In this document: positions 1 through 4,882 of the stretch, one piece after another
How the letters are laid out: each line of letters begins with the position of its first letter
How positions within the stretch are numbered: position 1 is the stretch's first letter
DNA from: Nitrososphaerota archaeon
GTDB lineage: Archaea; Thermoproteota; Nitrososphaeria; Nitrososphaerales; Nitrosopumilaceae
Direction of reading: 5' to 3'
Assembly: GCA_028867395.1 (NCBI GenBank)
Contig: JAGWGO010000043.1
Location: 1-8,827, forward strand
DNA length: 8,827 bases
The notes under the pieces: generated by a model
Told to the model about the DNA's origin: nothing
Database searches by the model: none
The model's input: the letters and a program-made list of their open reading frames with translations, nothing else
Translations under genes and position numbers: made by a program

Positions 1-156
1 TTGGAGGATTTAGCCTTAGACAAAATTATTGAGGCATTTGAGAATGAATACTTTGAGCATGACACCTGTGGCTATGAAATTGGTTGTATATTAACCAGCA
101 CGGAGCTTAAAGACAAACTCCGTACAGCAATTAAACAATTAAGTAAGAGAGGATAG
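1..156 (+). CDS. Hypothetical protein, possibly 5'-truncated
   Basis: An open frame runs from the first base to a TAG stop at 154-156 (51 codons). It could begin with the TTG at position 1 or be the C-terminal part of a gene that starts outside the window. The peptide is mostly charged and helical, ending in a Lys/Arg-rich helix (LKDKLRTAIKQLSKR), with two cysteines in the middle. It sits 9 nt before the next same-strand gene, so it belongs to the same tightly packed run. I do not recognise the family and give no function. Confidence 0.5.
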   Translation: MEDLALDKIIEAFENEYFEHDTCGYEIGCILTSTELKDKLRTAIKQLSKRG

Positions 157-165
157 TTAAAGAGT

Positions 166-447
166 ATGAATAGACAACACGCATTACACAACGAATACGA
201 CTCACATATTCACTTCAGTGCAAATAAAGTGCTAGAAAGACGTTTAGAGTATTTAGTAAATAAAATAAAAGATACCGACGGAGATAAAAGCAGTCTGCAA
301 CACATGAAGTCAGAATGCCAAGCAATACGTTATGCCTTATTCTGTATGGACTTCTGTAAAGAGGACTACTTAAAACATAGAAAAAATGGAGAAGTCCAAA
401 TTAAAAACGATGAAACTGGTGAAGTGAGTTGGGATAAAGAATTATGA
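166..447 (+). CDS. Hypothetical protein, 93 aa
   Basis: Unrecognised 93-residue soluble protein. It has a helical N-terminal half containing a basic stretch around RRLEYLVNKIK (residues 25-35), a central Cys-containing segment (CMDFC, about residues 60-64) and a charged tail. The ATG at 166 is preceded by AAAGAG as a modest SD. The stop overlaps the next start in an ATGA tetranucleotide (444-447), so translation of the two is probably coupled. The size and packing are typical of phage early or accessory genes. No signal peptide or membrane segment is visible. Confidence 0.7.
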   Translation: MNRQHALHNEYDSHIHFSANKVLERRLEYLVNKIKDTDGDKSSLQHMKSECQAIRYALFCMDFCKEDYLKHRKNGEVQIKNDETGEVSWDKEL

Positions 448-743
448 ACTCCAATAAGACTACTAAAGATAAGATAGAAGATATAATGACCGTGATAATT
501 GAGGTTTCTCGTAGTAACGATAGATTATATATAAAAGCCAACGGTAAACAATTATTTGATACTCCCGACACTAATATAGCTTATGTAAAGTTTGTAGATA
601 AGGAAGCCACCTCATTACTTAATCGTGAGTTAGTAAAGGCTAGGATAGATGAGCTTTCAGAAATACCCTATGAACCTAATTTTCTAGCAGAATATATTAA
701 AGACCGTATATCAGCCTTAGAGCTAGAGTTGGAGGAGGAGTGA
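444..743 (+). CDS. Hypothetical helical protein with ARIDEL motif, 99 aa
   Basis: Unrecognised 99-aa protein. The second half holds the helical signature VKARIDEL (about residues 64-71), then a short loop and a C-terminal helix IKDRISALELELEEE. The 114-aa protein at 1181-1525 has the same arrangement: REARIDELK, then a C-terminal NRINQLKEQS helix. The two may therefore be diverged relatives or share a small helical fold. The start overlaps the preceding stop by 4 nt (ATGA), with no strong SD of its own, so reinitiation is likely. It ends in TGATG with the next gene. Confidence 0.7.
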   Translation: MNSNKTTKDKIEDIMTVIIEVSRSNDRLYIKANGKQLFDTPDTNIAYVKFVDKEATSLLNRELVKARIDELSEIPYEPNFLAEYIKDRISALELELEEE

Positions 744-883
744 TGAAGGTTATCTTATATATTTTAGCTGTTATTACTGTGCCTATACTATTTTTGTTAG
801 CGATTATTTGTATGGCTATTGCTATGTTTATAAGTGAGGCTCCACTAGATTATGTTTTAGATTTTTGGAAAGAAAGGTTATGA
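743..883 (+). CDS. Small single-pass membrane protein, 46 aa
   Basis: A 46-codon gene starting at ATG 743, immediately after an unusually purine-rich SD (GGAGGAGGAG, 731-740), and ending at TGA 881-883. The first 30 residues are almost all hydrophobic (MKVILYILAVITVPILFLLA and onward), followed by a short polar tail ending in FWKERL. This fits one transmembrane helix with a cytoplasmic C-terminus or an uncleaved signal anchor. The start overlaps the upstream stop as TGATG. The strong SD and coupling make it likely to be real despite its length. The function is unknown; it may be a membrane-acting phage microprotein. Confidence 0.6.
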   Translation: MKVILYILAVITVPILFLLAIICMAIAMFISEAPLDYVLDFWKERL

Positions 884-930
884 CCACTAACAACTTAATA
901 GAAAGAGGAGAAGAAAGAGGAGAAGAATGA
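880..930 (+). CDS. Possible 16-aa coupling peptide
   Basis: An ATGA overlap at 880-883 opens a 16-codon frame that ends in TGA 928-930, itself overlapping the next start (ATGA at 927-930). The peptide is polar and ends in a repeated ERGEE unit (ERGEERGEE) because the DNA carries a tandem repeat. It keeps ribosomes moving without a gap between the 46-aa and 85-aa genes, so it may act only as a translational bridge. It could also simply be the untranslated ribosome-binding region of the next gene. Low confidence as a functional protein. Confidence 0.25.
   Translation: MTTNNLIERGEERGEE
901..924 (+). repeat. Tandem duplication of a 12-bp Shine-Dalgarno unit
   Basis: The 12-mer GAAAGAGGAGAA occurs twice in direct tandem (901-912 and 913-924), directly before the ATG at 927. 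Each copy contains an AGAGGAG core complementary to the 16S rRNA 3' end, so the 85-aa gene has two SD elements, one at normal spacing and one 12 nt further upstream. Confidence 0.75.
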
Positions 931-1184
931 GTAGTAAGGAATTAGTTAAAAATAGTTTTTGGACACATATACCTACGCATTGTTGGGACTGCGGTAGCCC
1001 TCATAAGATTTTAAAAGTTAAGACTATGTTTGACCCTTTTGGTAGTGGAAAACAAGTTGGGTATACCGTAAAAGTCCGATGCTCTAAATTATTTTGTACT
1101 TGGCGTTGGGTATCTGCTCCTGCTGAATATCCAGTAATTACAAACAGAAAAATGGCCAAGATTAAGGAGACAACCCCATTATGA
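927..1184 (+). CDS. Small zinc-ribbon-like protein, 85 aa
   Basis: An 85-residue protein with two cysteine pairs: CWDC at residues 19-22 and CSKLFC at 52-57, separated by about 30 residues that include a beta-prone stretch (KQVGYTVKVR). This spacing fits a zinc ribbon or small treble-clef fold, but no exact family is recognised. The ATG at 927 has duplicated purine-rich SD copies just upstream, suggesting efficient translation. The stop overlaps the next start as ATGA (1181-1184). A nucleic-acid or protein-binding role is possible by analogy with other phage zinc ribbons, which is inference only. Confidence 0.7.
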   Translation: MSSKELVKNSFWTHIPTHCWDCGSPHKILKVKTMFDPFGSGKQVGYTVKVRCSKLFCTWRWVSAPAEYPVITNRKMAKIKETTPL

Positions 1185-1525
1185 ATAAATCAACATCTAG
1201 TATAGAGCAGATATTAAATGAATTGGTAACTGTAGTTGATAGAGGGCAACCCACTGAGATATTGCAAGCCCATGATAAAGCCCTACAAGCCATAAACAAA
1301 GAACTATCTAAGCAAGTAAGGGAAGCAAGGATTGATGAGCTTAAAAGATTTATTGTTGAACAGCAAGAAGCGTGGGTGCAAATTGAAGATTATCTTGAAT
1401 TGAATGGAAGATTACATACTTATCTAGATAAAGATTACCCATCTTGTGCTATCTGTGGATTTTGTCCAGAAGCTATGCAAGTATTTCTTGAAAACCGTAT
1501 TAACCAATTAAAGGAACAATCATAA
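1181..1525 (+). CDS. Hypothetical helical protein with C-x2-C-x2-C cluster, 114 aa
   Basis: Unrecognised 114-aa protein, mostly helical, with a probable coiled coil over residues 8-75 (AHDKALQAINKELSKQVREA). It has the REARIDELK motif at about residues 47-55, then a compact cysteine cluster CAICGFC (residues 89-95), and ends with a helix ENRINQLKEQS. It resembles the 99-aa protein at 444-743 in the ARIDEL helix and the terminal RI-x-x-L helix, but carries the extra cysteine loop. AAGGAG lies 11 nt before the ATG, and the start overlaps the preceding stop by 4 nt. The stop overlaps the next ATG as TAATG. Confidence 0.7.
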   Translation: MNKSTSSIEQILNELVTVVDRGQPTEILQAHDKALQAINKELSKQVREARIDELKRFIVEQQEAWVQIEDYLELNGRLHTYLDKDYPSCAICGFCPEAMQVFLENRINQLKEQS

Positions 1526-1728
1526 TGAATAAGTTAAAAAAAGACTTCCCTAAAAAAGAGGAGTCAGAGAGTCTAGCCGTTAAAGATATTATACACCTAA
1601 AAGAACAAATTGGAGAGATATTAGCAGACTTTGGCGGTGAGGTGTTAAAAGACCAAATGACCACCACCCACAGAATTAAACCAGCAGTAGACCAAATACT
1701 TAAGTTAGTAGGAGGTGGAGATGGCTAA
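1525..1728 (+). CDS. Hypothetical protein, 67 aa
   Basis: An unrecognised 67-residue protein with a strongly basic-then-acidic N-terminus (KLKKDFPKKEESES), a central helix (VKDIIHLKEQIGEILADF) and a Gly-rich end (LVGGGDG). AAAGGA stands 8-9 nt before the ATG, which overlaps the previous stop (TAATG). The Gly-rich C-terminus arises because the DNA encoding it is also the very strong SD (AGGAGGT, 1710-1716) of the tiny frame opening at 1721. No domain or membrane segment is visible. Confidence 0.65.
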   Translation: MNKLKKDFPKKEESESLAVKDIIHLKEQIGEILADFGGEVLKDQMTTTHRIKPAVDQILKLVGGGDG

Positions 1729-1762
1729 TATTTGTCCTAAGTGTAATAAGTGGTATATATAG
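1721..1762 (+). CDS. Tiny CxxC peptide (13 aa), possible broken zinc-finger start
   Basis: An ATG at 1721 lies 4 nt after a perfect SD core (AGGAGGT, 1710-1716), inside the end of the preceding gene. It opens a frame reading MANICPKCNKWYI before TAG at 1760-1762. The CPKC pair looks like the first half of a zinc finger, and the next frame (1783) starts in a similar way with ICPIC. Either this is a genuine microprotein, or it is the remnant of a longer zinc-finger gene cut by a stop codon. The SD is the main argument that ribosomes start here. Confidence 0.35.
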   Translation: MANICPKCNKWYI

Positions 1763-1782
1763 CATACTAAAGGAGCATAGTT

Positions 1783-1881
1783 GTGATAACAAGAATCTGT
1801 CCAATATGTCATCTGCAAATTAAAAAGACTAAGCGTAAAGTTAAAACAGTTTGTAATGGGCATACAGAAAAAGAACTCTAA
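1783..1881 (+). CDS. Small zinc-finger-like protein, 32 aa (GTG start)
   Basis: A short frame with a GTG start at 1783, preceded at 7 nt by AGGAG (1771-1775). It encodes 32 residues with CPIC near the N-terminus, a very basic middle (KKTKRKVK) and a C-N-G-H near the end. A C-x2-C plus C/H pair separated by a basic stretch fits a minimal zinc finger that could bind nucleic acid. It overlaps the start of the HNH gene by 26 nt in another frame, so its translation may feed reinitiation there. Too short for secure family assignment. Confidence 0.45.
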   Translation: MITRICPICHLQIKKTKRKVKTVCNGHTEKEL

Positions 1882-2236
1882 ATGTAATAAGTGTGGTAAA
1901 ATTGGACACACTTCTTTAACTTGTTATTCTAGTCCTAAGAGGCCTATAAAGATTAAAAAACATATGAGAAAAGTAGGTAAGATAGGCAGACAATGGATAA
2001 GCACTCGTAATGAATGGATACAGAAAAACTTACCAGATAAAGTATGGTATTGTCACTACTGTAACAAAGAACTTACAATAAATATACTTACATTGGATCA
2101 TAAACTTAGCAGGTCAAGAAGACCCGATTTAAGATTTGACTTAGATAATTTAGTTCCTTGCTGTTGGGATTGCAATAGTGCCAAAGGAAGTTTAAGTGAA
2201 GAAGAATATAAAAGAAGGATAATAGATGACATCTAA
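1856..2236 (+). CDS. CCHC zinc-knuckle / HNH endonuclease fusion
   Basis: A 126-aa protein with two recognisable parts. Residues 10-23 form a zinc knuckle with exact C-x2-C-x4-H-x4-C spacing (C10, C13, H18, C23), a motif that binds single-stranded nucleic acid. A basic linker (about 28-45) leads to an HNH domain: structural cysteines C66 and C69 (CHYC), the D81-H82 metal/catalytic pair (LTLDH), N98 in DLDNLVPCC, and C103/C106 followed by N-S-A-K-G. The last metal ligand is Asn rather than His, an HNN variant common in this superfamily. Such proteins are DNA-nicking or cutting enzymes and may be homing or packaging nucleases. The ATG at 1856 lacks a good SD; the frame is closed upstream at 1787, so coupling to the 1783 frame is likely. 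Confidence 0.85.
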   Translation: MGIQKKNSKCNKCGKIGHTSLTCYSSPKRPIKIKKHMRKVGKIGRQWISTRNEWIQKNLPDKVWYCHYCNKELTINILTLDHKLSRSRRPDLRFDLDNLVPCCWDCNSAKGSLSEEEYKRRIIDDI

Positions 2237-2420
2237 TCAAGTATTTTGGCTAGTTATTACGCAAATAATTATTCCGTTATTTGCTTGTATTGCTGTTATT
2301 TATACTTTGTTTACCATTCTAGTTTTATATATAATGAATAGTGTTAATGGATCTAATGGTGAGCAATCACCTGCTAATGAAACGAGAGATAGAATTCAAG
2401 ATGTACTTCGAGGACATTAA
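2226..2420 (+). CDS. Small membrane protein, 64 aa
   Basis: A 64-aa protein with one long hydrophobic segment (about residues 7-37), long enough for one slanted helix or two very short ones, followed by a polar, charged tail (ANETRDRIQDVLRGH). AAGGA stands 7 nt before the ATG at 2226, and the gene overlaps the end of the HNH gene by 11 nt. It is the last gene of the left operon, followed directly by a hairpin terminator. The function is unknown. It is not next to the lysozyme, so a holin role is not especially supported. Confidence 0.65.
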   Translation: MTSNQVFWLVITQIIIPLFACIAVIYTLFTILVLYIMNSVNGSNGEQSPANETRDRIQDVLRGH

Positions 2421-2435
2421 GTTCCACTGATACAG

Positions 2436-2465
2436 AAAGACCCCACGTTAAGTGAGGTCTTTTTT
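2436..2465. terminator. Bidirectional intrinsic terminator between convergent operons
   Basis: The arms AAAGACCCCAC (2436-2446) and GTGAGGTCTTT (2452-2462) flank a 5-nt loop. On the + strand the 11-bp stem has one A-C mismatch and is followed by T residues to 2465. On the - strand the same position becomes a G-U wobble, giving an unbroken stem followed by a weaker T-rich run. It lies between the stop of the left operon (2420) and the stop of the leftward operon (2464-2466), exactly where a shared terminator is expected. Confidence 0.85.
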
Positions 2466-2856
2466 ATGACTCAAATCGTTCAATATTTCTTTCAAGATAA
2501 TATTCCACTACCTTATCTAAGGGATACAGGGTAGCTACATTAAAAGCGAAGGTGCGTATCTGGCTAATTGTGGCCTCAAAGTTGTCTGGACATTCATCTC
2601 TGTAAAATATCCAAGGGATGTTGTCTCTAACATCTATTACATCTATCCTATCCAGATCAGGGATAACAGCATTCTCAAAAATTATAGTATTTTCTTGAGT
2701 AACCTGTTGCTCATAATCTTCTTCAGGGTTAACAAACCATACCTCTCCAGGAATTAAATGTAGCCTATCTAGATGTTGTGTTCTCAGACTATACCAGTCG
2801 ATACCGCCATATGAAGGTCTATAGAGTCCTTCATCTCTTGTTTCAAAGTAGGGCAT
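2464..2856 (-). CDS. Hypothetical acidic protein, 130 aa
   Basis: Last gene of the leftward operon. It is an unrecognised, acidic, aromatic-rich soluble protein of 130 residues with a Tyr/Gly-rich N-terminus (RPSYGGIDWYSLR), a beta-prone middle (PGEVWFVNPEEDYEQQV, IPDLDRIDVIDVRDNIPWIF) and a helical C-terminus (VVEYYLERNIERFES). GGGGTAAG precedes its ATG, 6 nt beyond the stop of the gene before it. Its TAA stop lies within the A/T flank of the terminator hairpin. No catalytic motif can be named. It could be a minor structural or accessory protein. Confidence 0.65.
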   Translation of the reverse strand: MPYFETRDEGLYRPSYGGIDWYSLRTQHLDRLHLIPGEVWFVNPEEDYEQQVTQENTIIFENAVIPDLDRIDVIDVRDNIPWIFYRDECPDNFEATISQIRTFAFNVATLYPLDKVVEYYLERNIERFES

Positions 2857-2862
2857 TACAGC

Positions 2863-3078
2863 TTACCCCAAATCCTCAAGCATTTCATTACGAGTAGGTT
2901 TTTCAGGTGGAGGCTGAGTATGGATTTGGTCGTGGAGATTTCGGCATATAATGATGACATGAGCCGCACGGAAGGCTTTCTCGATTTTCGTCTTATAATC
3001 CGCTTTAGGATAAAATAGGTGATGGCGGTCAGAATAACAATCTGGATAATATCTGCAACTTTCATTAGGACACTCCAT
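2863..3078 (-). CDS. Small Cys/His-rich HNH-like or zinc-binding protein, 71 aa
   Basis: A 71-aa protein beginning MECPNESCRYYPDC: cysteines at residues 3, 8 and 14, then DRHHLFYPK (H19, H20), then ICRNLHDQIH (C45, H49, H53). A Cys-rich N-terminus, a His-His pair and a final C-x3-H-x3-H resemble a reduced treble-clef/HNH-like fold found in small phage proteins, but the classical HNH residues cannot be assigned with certainty. I chose the ATG at 3078 because GAGG lies 6 nt before it; an upstream TTG (3090) would only add four residues. It overlaps the preceding gene's stop by 14 nt. Confidence 0.6.
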   Translation of the reverse strand: MECPNESCRYYPDCYSDRHHLFYPKADYKTKIEKAFRAAHVIIICRNLHDQIHTQPPPEKPTRNEMLEDLG

Positions 3079-3262
3079 CACCAGCCTCAACTACAGGGTG
3101 CAATCTACCGCTAGCCCCTATGTAACGAGTAGGAGGCGGTATTGCCATTTCTCTAGTTAGGGACTTCTCAAACTCAACAGCTAACTTAGCCAGTTGTCGG
3201 CTTATTTCGGCTCGTTTATTTCGCTCGTAATTGACCAGTATTTCATGAGCTTTAGGGTGCAT
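3065..3262 (-). CDS. Hypothetical protein, 65 aa
   Basis: An unrecognised 65-residue protein. The first 40 residues are a charged helix (VNYERNKRAEISRQLAKLAVEF), and the remainder is a Pro/Gly-containing tail (IPPPTRYIGASGRLHP). AGGGA lies about 9 nt before the ATG at 3262, which is one base after the stop of the gene before it. It overlaps the following Cys/His-rich gene by 14 nt. There is no membrane segment or known motif. Its place in the packed operon and its SD support it as a real gene. Confidence 0.6.
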   Translation of the reverse strand: MHPKAHEILVNYERNKRAEISRQLAKLAVEFEKSLTREMAIPPPTRYIGASGRLHPVVEAGDGVS

Positions 3263-3263
3263 A

Positions 3264-3638
3264 TCATATTTCCCTACCCAAGTACTCGCCCATATCAGTC
3301 CAGCCTAAATCTGCTTCGTTACGATTCATAACAAAGTTGTCTTTAGTGTGATGAGGTGGGGTATGAACAATACAACCATCTTCGTATCTAGTCCACTGGT
3401 AATCTTCATCTACTGGATAGCCCCTAGAGTCATACCTAGTAGGTAATCCATCGTCTGACTCACGTAGAGCCACATATCCCACGTTTTCAGGGTTTTCGTG
3501 TATAAAATTTTCTCCACGATAGCCATTAGGATTAGGAGTCGTGTATTTGTATAAAGTATCCCAAGCCCAGCCTAAAGCGGCTCGGCCTATCTCTGACCAT
3601 TTAATCGTTACTTGGAAGGGTGGTTTACCGTATTCCAT
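3264..3638 (-). CDS. Hypothetical aromatic-rich protein, 124 aa
   Basis: An unrecognised 124-aa soluble protein rich in Trp, Tyr, Gly and acidic residues (IGRAALGWAWDTLYKY, DEDYQWTRYEDGCIVHTPPHH). The composition suggests a small beta-rich fold, with a His cluster (HTPPHH, about residues 92-97) that could bind a metal, although nothing identifies a known family. A strong SD (GGGAGGGG) precedes the ATG, which overlaps the previous stop as TAATG. Its location after the lysis genes suggests an accessory or minor virion role, by context only. Confidence 0.65.
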   Translation of the reverse strand: MEYGKPPFQVTIKWSEIGRAALGWAWDTLYKYTTPNPNGYRGENFIHENPENVGYVALRESDDGLPTRYDSRGYPVDEDYQWTRYEDGCIVHTPPHHTKDNFVMNRNEADLGWTDMGEYLGREI

Positions 3639-3865
3639 TATTCCCCTCCCTTTTGAACGAACCCCTCTATAAACGCCTGAGCATCACTCTCAAGTACTTC
3701 GTCTATTTCATCTAATAATTCATCAAGTTCTTCTAAAAGCTCTTCCCTAACGGCTACTCTACCTGCTTCTTGTGCAGCTTTTTCACTAATTTCTCTAGCT
3801 TCCTCAGCTGTGATTTTTCTGCGGTTTTCTTTTCGGACTTCTGATTTCTGGATGAGTTCTGACAC
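3638..3865 (-). CDS. Acidic coiled-coil protein, 75 aa (GTG start)
   Basis: A 75-aa, highly charged helical protein. Residues 7-17 are basic (KSEVRKENRRK). Residues 40-60 are a very acidic Leu/Glu/Asp heptad-like run (REELLEELDELLDEIDEVLE), which predicts a coiled coil or an acidic scaffold-like helix. The frame starts at GTG 3865 with GGAG about 9 nt upstream; no in-frame ATG is available. It lies just after the 57-aa membrane gene and overlaps the next gene as TAATG. The function is unknown. Confidence 0.65.
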   Translation of the reverse strand: MSELIQKSEVRKENRRKITAEEAREISEKAAQEAGRVAVREELLEELDELLDEIDEVLESDAQAFIEGFVQKGGE

Positions 3866-3880
3866 CGTAAGTGTCTCCGT

Positions 3881-4054
3881 TTATTTTTTATTACTGACTT
3901 GATGTACACCTAAGATCGTTAAGACACCTATAACATAAGTTACCCAGTGATTAGGGTGTGTAGCATTGAATTGGTATAACCAACCAGCTACTACTCCCAG
4001 TACTGCTACTACTGCTTTGTATCTTGCTGTTACGAATTTTACTAAGTTTTGCAT
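3881..4054 (-). CDS. Short two-helix membrane protein, holin candidate, 57 aa
   Basis: A 57-codon gene starting at ATG 4054, 5 nt after an ideal SD (AAGGAG), and ending at TAA 3881-3883. The protein has a short basic N-terminus (MQNLVKFVTARYK), one hydrophobic helix (about 14-28, AVVAVLGVVAGWLY), a polar turn (NATHPNHW), a second hydrophobic helix (about 38-52, VTYVIGVLTILGV) and a basic C-terminus (HQVSNKK). Small two-helix proteins of this form next to an endolysin are commonly holins. The short length and charged tail fit a class II-like holin. Other membrane genes in this module compete for the role, so the assignment is tentative. Confidence 0.6.
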   Translation of the reverse strand: MQNLVKFVTARYKAVVAVLGVVAGWLYQFNATHPNHWVTYVIGVLTILGVHQVSNKK

Positions 4055-4083
4055 ATATTCTCCTTAATAATTTTATTATATAC

Positions 4084-4296
4084 CTAAAAGTTCTTATGTT
4101 GCACCAAAAAGTGCCAAGCTAGCCATGCTAAGAAGGCTGCTCTAATAGAAATAGGCACAACAACAGATACAAAATGAGTCAAGGTCCAACCGTCACTGTG
4201 AGTCTTGTATTCGTGATAGAGTCCTATACCCTCAACTACTGCAAAGTAAATCCAGAAAACAACCCATAACCAGTCATATCCGTTAAGCCTGTGCAT
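4084..4296 (-). CDS. Two-helix membrane protein of the lysis module, 70 aa
   Basis: A 70-aa protein with a Trp-rich first hydrophobic segment (about 9-27, WLWVVFWIYFAVVEGIGLY), a polar loop with His/Lys/Asp (HEYKTHSDGWTLTHF) and a second hydrophobic segment (about 42-66), ending in basic residues. The W-x-YF-x-VVEG-x-LY pattern followed by TLTHFV is reminiscent of small membrane proteins near the lysis genes of actinobacterial phages. That comparison is from memory and needs a search. TAGGT lies a few bases before the ATG. It overlaps the end of the phospholipase-D-like gene by 14 nt. It could be a holin or a holin regulator. Confidence 0.65.
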   Translation of the reverse strand: MHRLNGYDWLWVVFWIYFAVVEGIGLYHEYKTHSDGWTLTHFVSVVVPISIRAAFLAWLAWHFLVQHKNF

Positions 4297-4882
4297 TTTT
4301 ACCTACTAAATGTTCTACATCTAATTCAACGCTAAACCTTGTTAGATTAGTCTTATTAGTTGAAACGTATAGAGTGTTATTTTGAGCTTTAAAACCTTTA
4401 GGATTAGCTACATCTGCTTTGAGCGAGACACCAGTTCCTTCACCTGAACTTGACCAATTTGTCGATCCCTCAAAATATATACCTTGAGAAGCGAGAACAC
4501 CACCTTTTGTATGCGAGATCTGATGAGTTGCCGATTGTAATATCGTAAAGCTGTTGGCGAAATCTGCTGGATCTTGTTGTTGATCAGCTTCAAGGATCTG
4601 TTTTTCATGGACACCTCCTGCTTGTGCCTTATCTAAACTAATTTGAACGTGAATACTTGGGTTCTTAAAGTAGGCTAAGATAGCATCATTTAGTTCTTGG
4701 TCATCAAAGCCATACATGTTAATTTTACAACTTAATTTTTCAGCTTGAAGTAAATCTAGCATTATGCCATGTATATCATCACGACCAGCATAGAATAGAT
4801 AGCCGTCTCCATAGCCAGGAGTTAATTTTCCTTCGGGTGTATATTTACCGAAACGCTCGTTTAAAACTGGGTCATCGCTCAT
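4283..4882 (-). CDS. Phospholipase D-like (single HKD motif) protein, 199 aa
   Basis: A 199-aa protein with one PLD-type active-site signature: H124-x-K126 (SHTKGG) followed by G139-S140-x-N142 (EGSTNWSSSG), the conserved second half of the HKD motif. The usual Asp five residues after the Lys is absent (Ala131), so the motif is incomplete. Single-motif members act as dimers, usually as nucleases or phosphodiesterases, and some cleave phospholipids. No signal peptide is visible. The start overlaps the lysozyme stop as ATGA (4879-4882) with no SD of its own, so translation is coupled to the endolysin. This suggests a role in host breakdown, either degrading host nucleic acid or membrane lipid at lysis; the substrate cannot be told from sequence. 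Confidence 0.75.
   Translation of the reverse strand: MSDDPVLNERFGKYTPEGKLTPGYGDGYLFYAGRDDIHGIMLDLLQAEKLSCKINMYGFDDQELNDAILAYFKNPSIHVQISLDKAQAGGVHEKQILEADQQQDPADFANSFTILQSATHQISHTKGGVLASQGIYFEGSTNWSSSGEGTGVSLKADVANPKGFKAQNNTLYVSTNKTNLTRFSVELDVEHLVGKNAQA

Noticed and set aside
1856..1881. Programmed frameshift joining the 32-aa zinc-finger frame to the HNH frame
   Set aside because: A +1 shift would be needed. The A-rich run GAAAAAG in the overlap would favour -1, and the CTC-TAA end does not allow good re-pairing after a +1 slip. Reinitiation is simpler.
1705..1911. 68-aa - strand frame across the zinc-finger-like region
   Set aside because: It is antisense to several SD-supported starts, and its composition is that of a shadow frame.
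2856..3065. Alternative - strand frame over the Cys/His-rich gene
   Set aside because: It overlaps the 2863-3078 gene almost completely. The latter has patterned Cys/His residues and an SD, while this frame has no such support.
4408..4614. 68-aa - strand frame within the phospholipase-D-like gene
   Set aside because: It is out of frame with the clear HTK/GSTN motif protein on the same strand.
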